Source of the DNA: Symbiodinium natans
Lineage: Eukaryota > Sar > Dinophyceae > Suessiales > Symbiodiniaceae
Direction: 5' to 3'
Length of the DNA stretch: 64,000 nucleotides
NCBI GenBank assembly: GCA_905221605.1
Contig: CAJNDS010002660.1
Span: 229,001-293,000 of the forward strand
This document shows positions 61,201 through 64,000 of this stretch, in pieces. Positions within the stretch are counted from its first letter, which is position 1, and the number at the start of each line of letters is the position of its first letter. Position numbers and translations under genes: made by a program. The notes under the pieces were generated by a model. It searched no databases. It was not told the DNA's origin and saw only the letters and a program-made list of their open reading frames with translations.

Positions 61201-63114
61201 TTGGAGGCAGGAACAATAGGGGCCTTAATCATTAGAACAGGGCTTTTGGGGGTTATTTTTGTATATTTGTATAGGAACCTTAAGGGAATACGATTAGTAA
61301 TGACTCCGACTTCTACAGAAGGCTTCTTCAGGCGAACTTCACCCCGCCCCTCTGCAATTCCTAGAGACTCCAATACCCCTGCCCCTTACTTCAGGCATGT
61401 TCCTTAAACGATTATAAGGAACCCTCTTATGCTTTAAGGGAATATTCGCTAATTAAGGGGTATTGGAGTCTCAGGGTTCGATGACTCTGTACACTCTTTG
61501 GGCCCTCATGGAAGGTTCCTGGGTAGTTCAAGCATAACAGCCCTAAACCCTAAACCGGCACTAACCTGGGTCCTTGCACCACTCCCACTGCAAACCCTAA
61601 CATACCCCAACAGAAGGACCCTGAACCGTAAGCCCCTAAACCCTCCAGGAAGTCCAGCTACCTCGTCTCCTTGGCTGATGGCCCCGAGCGCGATCGGGAC
61701 CCCCAGAGGCAGCGTTGTGGCGTGTGGGGCCTTTAGGGTTTGGGGTTCACCCTAAACCCTAAACCCTAAAACCCTAAAACCCTAAAACCCTAAAACCCTA
61801 AAACCCTAAAACCCTAAAACCCTAAAACCCTAAACCCTAAACCCTAAAACCTGAACCCTAAACCCCAAAAAGCGGAGGGGCCTCCAGGGAGTGTTGCAGG
61901 TTTCTTTGATAGGCTTACAGGCCTCGATAGGGTTCATTCAGCACAAGTCACGGCCACTCCACCGCGCAACTTCTCCCTGCGGCTTGCTGTAAATGAGGGT
62001 CCAGGTCTTAGGGTTTAGGGTTTAGGGTTTAGGGTTTAGGGTTTAGGGTTTAGGGTTTAGGGTTTAGGGTTTGGGGTTTGGGGTTTAGGGTTCAGGGTTT
62101 GGAACCCTAATGAGACCGTGAGAGCAGCCGGGCCTCAAACATCGCAGGGGAGAGAGGGACATGGAAGCCAGAGCCTTGGGAATAAGAGCACATGGGGTTT
62201 AGGGTTTAGGGTTTAGGGTTTAGGGTTTAGGGTTTAGGGTTTAGGGTTTAGGGTTTAGGGTTTAGGGTTGCTCAGGGGAAATGTAGGGGCTCACTAGCTA
62301 GGGGCCACTTAGGTACATAGAGGCTACATAAGGCATGTGCAAAGGTTATATAATGTTCCTTACAGATCCTTGATCATAAGAGTTTGGGTGTTGAGCCGTA
62401 TAAGGCTTGAGATTTTTGAGTTATGGTGGTTGAGGGTGTGCGAGCCCCCCCCCCCCCCCCCAAAGGGGTGTGAGTGGTCATAAGCCCACTGCAGGGTCGA
62501 CATCTCGGATGGAAAAGACTCGGCATCTGGGCTACTACATGTAGTGGGGCTTCTCCCTTCCGGTCGGGCCGGATCTCTACGCTGTTGCACTTGTGGTCCC
62601 TTCTTGGCCACCCTGAATATGAGGGGGTTCAGGTTTTCGTGTTTAGGGCGCCATCTTGTAACCATGGACCCCAAAAGGGGGGGGCACATCCTGACCAGCT
62701 ATGCATCGCACCCCTGCCGCGCATTTCATCGAACTTCCACAGAAGCCTCTAATAAGGCATAAGATCCAAGAACGGCCGACAAGCCCCGAAACCCTGTATG
62801 CCCTAAACCACAAACCCCTAAGCCATACAGACCCGACGACCCCTGTAAAACATATCAACCCTGGAAACCTTATAAACGCCATAAACCCTGTAAGCCCTCG
62901 GAACCCTTAGAAATTCTGCATAAAGCTATTAGGAATCCTGGGAGCCCTCTTGGAACCGCAGGAACCCTACAAAACCCCCAGGAGTCCCACAACGCCCAAG
63001 GAGTCCCCCGGCCCCACGGCCGAGCTGACGGAAGTGCTCCGCCAAGCCGGCGGCACGATGCCTCTGACCGAGCTCGAGTGGACGGAGGCCCCAACCAACA
63101 AAAAGAGGCCTTAA
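58269..63114 (+). CDS. Unidentified multi-exon gene end (nine exons, stop at 63114)
   Basis: Exons 58269-58314, 58658-58713, 59452 to about 59530, 60974-61029, 61649-61721, 61942-61988, 62148-62196, 62495-62540 and 63001-63114. They read ESAFADLHLEAIPVH; LDAAARQQVEDRLREAIQ (coiled-coil-like); AREGYAPLSELETADVSQ; ETLLSLVAQSSEFRVASV; SSYLVSLADGPERDRDPQ; VTATPPRNFSLRLA; ERDMEARALGIRAHG; VDISDGKDSASGLLH; and PGPTAELTEVLRQAGGTM with LTELEWTEAPTNKKRP before TAA 63112-63114. The first three and 60974/61649 join in phase. No domain is recognised. It could be the 3' half of the ParB/Srx-like gene, since phase at 56164/58269 also agrees. Confidence 0.6.
58658..58713 (+). CDS. Exon: coiled-coil-like segment
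   Basis: Completes Gly from the previous exon and reads LDAAARQQVEDRLREAIQ, then a GC donor. Its edge CAGGC recurs at the next exon's 5' edge (59449-59453). Confidence 0.6.
58800..58880. repeat. CACTAAA variant block
   Basis: A CCCTAAA run changes to five or six CACTAAA units (58810-58846) and then to mixed units. Confidence 0.9.
60061..60935. repeat. Dispersed intron repeat, copy 2
   Basis: It shares its start (CCCGCCCGCCACCCCTCTCA), the GTCGAGCGCTCAGCGAGACC core and its end (GTTCAGCTGACCAATGCTAC) with 32361-32985. The middle contains an extra GC-rich block of 10-11-bp units near GGGGCGTCCG (60290-60405). Followed by CCCTAAA and then an exon. Open frames here are not coding. Confidence 0.75.
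60974..61029 (+). CDS. Exon of the gene ending at 63114
   Basis: The acceptor ctctgtggcag is strong. The frame reads ETLLSLVAQSSEFRVASV; a GC donor leaves CG, completed to Arg by the exon at 61649. A longer version to 61043 (GT donor) does not keep phase. Confidence 0.6.
61364..61472. mobile_element. Foldback element (single copy seen)
   Basis: GAGACTCCAATACCCCT (61364-61380) is matched inverted by AGGGGTATTGGAGTCTC (61456-61472). The interior carries CGATTATAAGG / TTAAGGG symmetry. No coding frame. Confidence 0.6.
61765..61830. repeat. CCCTAAAA octamer array
   Basis: Eight octamers within a CCCTAAA tract. Confidence 0.9.
63001..63114 (+). CDS. Terminal exon of the gene ending at 63114
   Basis: The acceptor acgcccaag precedes a 37-codon GC3-rich frame ending in a basic tail (TNKKRP) and TAA. 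The preceding intron ends in unique sequence, not CCCTAAA. Confidence 0.7.
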   Translation, partial: ESPGPTAELTEVLRQAGGTMPLTELEWTEAPTNKKRP

Positions 63115-63129
63115 AGCCCCAAAACTTGG

Positions 63130-63209
63130 GGGATGCTCCCTTATTAGGAATTCTAGAACCCCCCTCGCTAGTTCTGATTAAGGACTGTTAGTGTAAGGGG
63201 GAACATCCC
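63130..63209. mobile_element. MITE-like foldback, family 1
   Basis: GGGATGCTCCCTTATTAGGA opens; GACTGTTAGTGTAAGGGGGA and ACATCCC close. It lies just downstream of the stop at 63114. Confidence 0.75.
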
Positions 63210-64000
63210 TACCTGAGACCCTACAGCCCTGAAAGCCCTGAAGCCCTAAATGCTTCCAACCCGAGAGCCCTAAAGCCCTGAAACCCAAGAACCCTAGAAC
63301 CACAAAACACCAAAACATCCTAAATCCTTGTAGAAGGGGGCGTTAGGGCTTAGAAGGCCCGAAAATGATTTTGGGAAACATGGGGTTGGGGGACAGGGAG
63401 ACTGAGGGGCCGACAGCCGAGCGTCACCGTCACCTCGCCCGCGCCTGAACCCCCATGCGGGCAGCCAAAAAAAGAATAGACATGTCGCGCTTTTCGGTCC
63501 TTTAATGTTTTCTCCGAATTGAGGCGGGAAGGCGGATGACGGGATTCTTACGGCAAGAAGCAGCGGGACCCCCCGGGTCGTCGTAAACTTTGGGTGCTGA
63601 TCTACATCATGGAGCCATTTTGTGGTCTCCATTTCAGTGCTCCCTGTAGTTCAGGGAGCCAACAGGTCGAATAGGGTTCATACCTAATCAATGGGGTTTG
63701 GGGTTTAGGATTTAGGGTGTTGGGGTTTCGCGGTTTGGGTTTAGGGTGTAGCCCTAAACCCTAAACCCTAAACCCTAAACACCCTAAACACCCTAAACAC
63801 CCTAAACACCCTAAACACCCTAAACACCCTAAACACCCTAAACACCCTAAACACCCTAAACACCCTAAACACCCTAAACCCCTAACCTCTAAACCCTAAA
63901 CCCTAAGCCCTAAACCCTAAACCCTAAACCCTAAACCCTAAAGACCCCCCTTAGGGTATAGGGTTGAAGGGCTCTGAGAGGCGTGCATGGCGAGCTTCCC
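63210..64000. other. Downstream stretch with CCCTAAACA nonamer array
   Basis: Unique sequence (63210-63690), mixed TTTAGGG, then a nonamer array CCCTAAACA (63773-63870) and CCCTAAA (63890-63945). The minus-strand frame at 63294-63632 has no coding signs. An incomplete island begins at about 63970. Confidence 0.6.

Larger units (their letters stand above)
1..64000. repeat. Interspersed telomere-like heptamer arrays (TTTAGGG / CCCTAAA)
   Basis: Short arrays of TTTAGGG or its complement occur every few hundred bases across the whole window, in both orientations. Long near-perfect CCCTAAA tracts include 10103-10290, 19285-19550, 22735-22873, 27780-27955, 33523-33600, 35353-35617, 45987-46110 and 59265-59445. 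Long TTTAGGG tracts include 47685-47905, 48280-48410 and 54480-54795. Orientation is not random: coding islands generally have CCCTAAA on their left and TTTAGGG on their right, so each intron starts with TTTAGGG and ends with CCCTAAA. The tracts are interstitial; nothing marks a chromosome end. The heptamer is the telomere repeat of plants and of many alveolates. Confidence 0.95.

Noticed and set aside
1-64000. tRNA, rRNA or riboswitch genes
   Set aside because: No recognisable tRNA boxes, conserved rRNA segments or riboswitch cores were seen on reading; a covariance-model scan would be the proper test.

Overview
The window reads as nuclear DNA of a dinoflagellate or close alveolate relative. 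This is inferred, not proven, from four things: Arabidopsis-type telomere heptamers (TTTAGGG/CCCTAAA) throughout; tiny GC3-rich coding islands of about 30-150 bases; introns that start with GC or GA as well as GT and end at AG|G; and no bacterial operon signals, tRNA or rRNA. Most long open frames are artefacts of tandem repeats. Real coding sequence was found by looking for islands with a plausible 3' splice site, high GC3, and reading phase that carries over to the next island.

The dominant architecture is exon - (TTTAGGG)n - intron body - (CCCTAAA)n - exon. The opposed telomere-like arrays make most introns foldbacks. Many introns are also bounded by short direct repeats (4-20 bp) that include the splice sites, as if an insert had duplicated its target. 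The array orientation is what telomeric healing of both sides of a broken exon, followed by fusion, would leave.

Layout. 1-10 kb: scattered unidentified + strand exons and a 1.9-kb 52-bp satellite (2981-4914). 10.4-13.0 kb: a repeat-made foldback region (CTCGAG palindromes plus a 21-bp satellite) bounded by inverted arms. 13.4-31.8 kb: a + strand gene in at least 25 micro-exons encoding the end of an adenylation domain, a peptidyl/acyl carrier domain and a thioesterase (NRPS-type A-PCP-TE), stopping at 31767; one of its introns holds a 9-bp satellite (19906-20575). 33-40.4 kb: unidentified + strand exons, ending with a stop at 40441. 41.3-43.7 kb: a nucleotide-sugar transferase-like (PF03407-like) gene with stop at 43658. 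44.2-46.2 kb: small exons, one probably on the minus strand. 46.6-51.0 kb: a gene with repeated winged-helix-like modules followed by Cys/His clusters, stop at 51032. 51.1-56.2 kb: exons of a ParB/sulfiredoxin-like protein. 58.3-63.1 kb: more phase-compatible + strand exons ending at 63114, perhaps the same gene.

Intron bodies carry several small foldback (MITE-like) families with copies tens of kilobases apart, a 0.6-0.9-kb dispersed repeat in two introns, and homogenised variant heptamer/octamer arrays. Exon ends are predictions from phase and motif continuity; transcript data would be needed to fix them.
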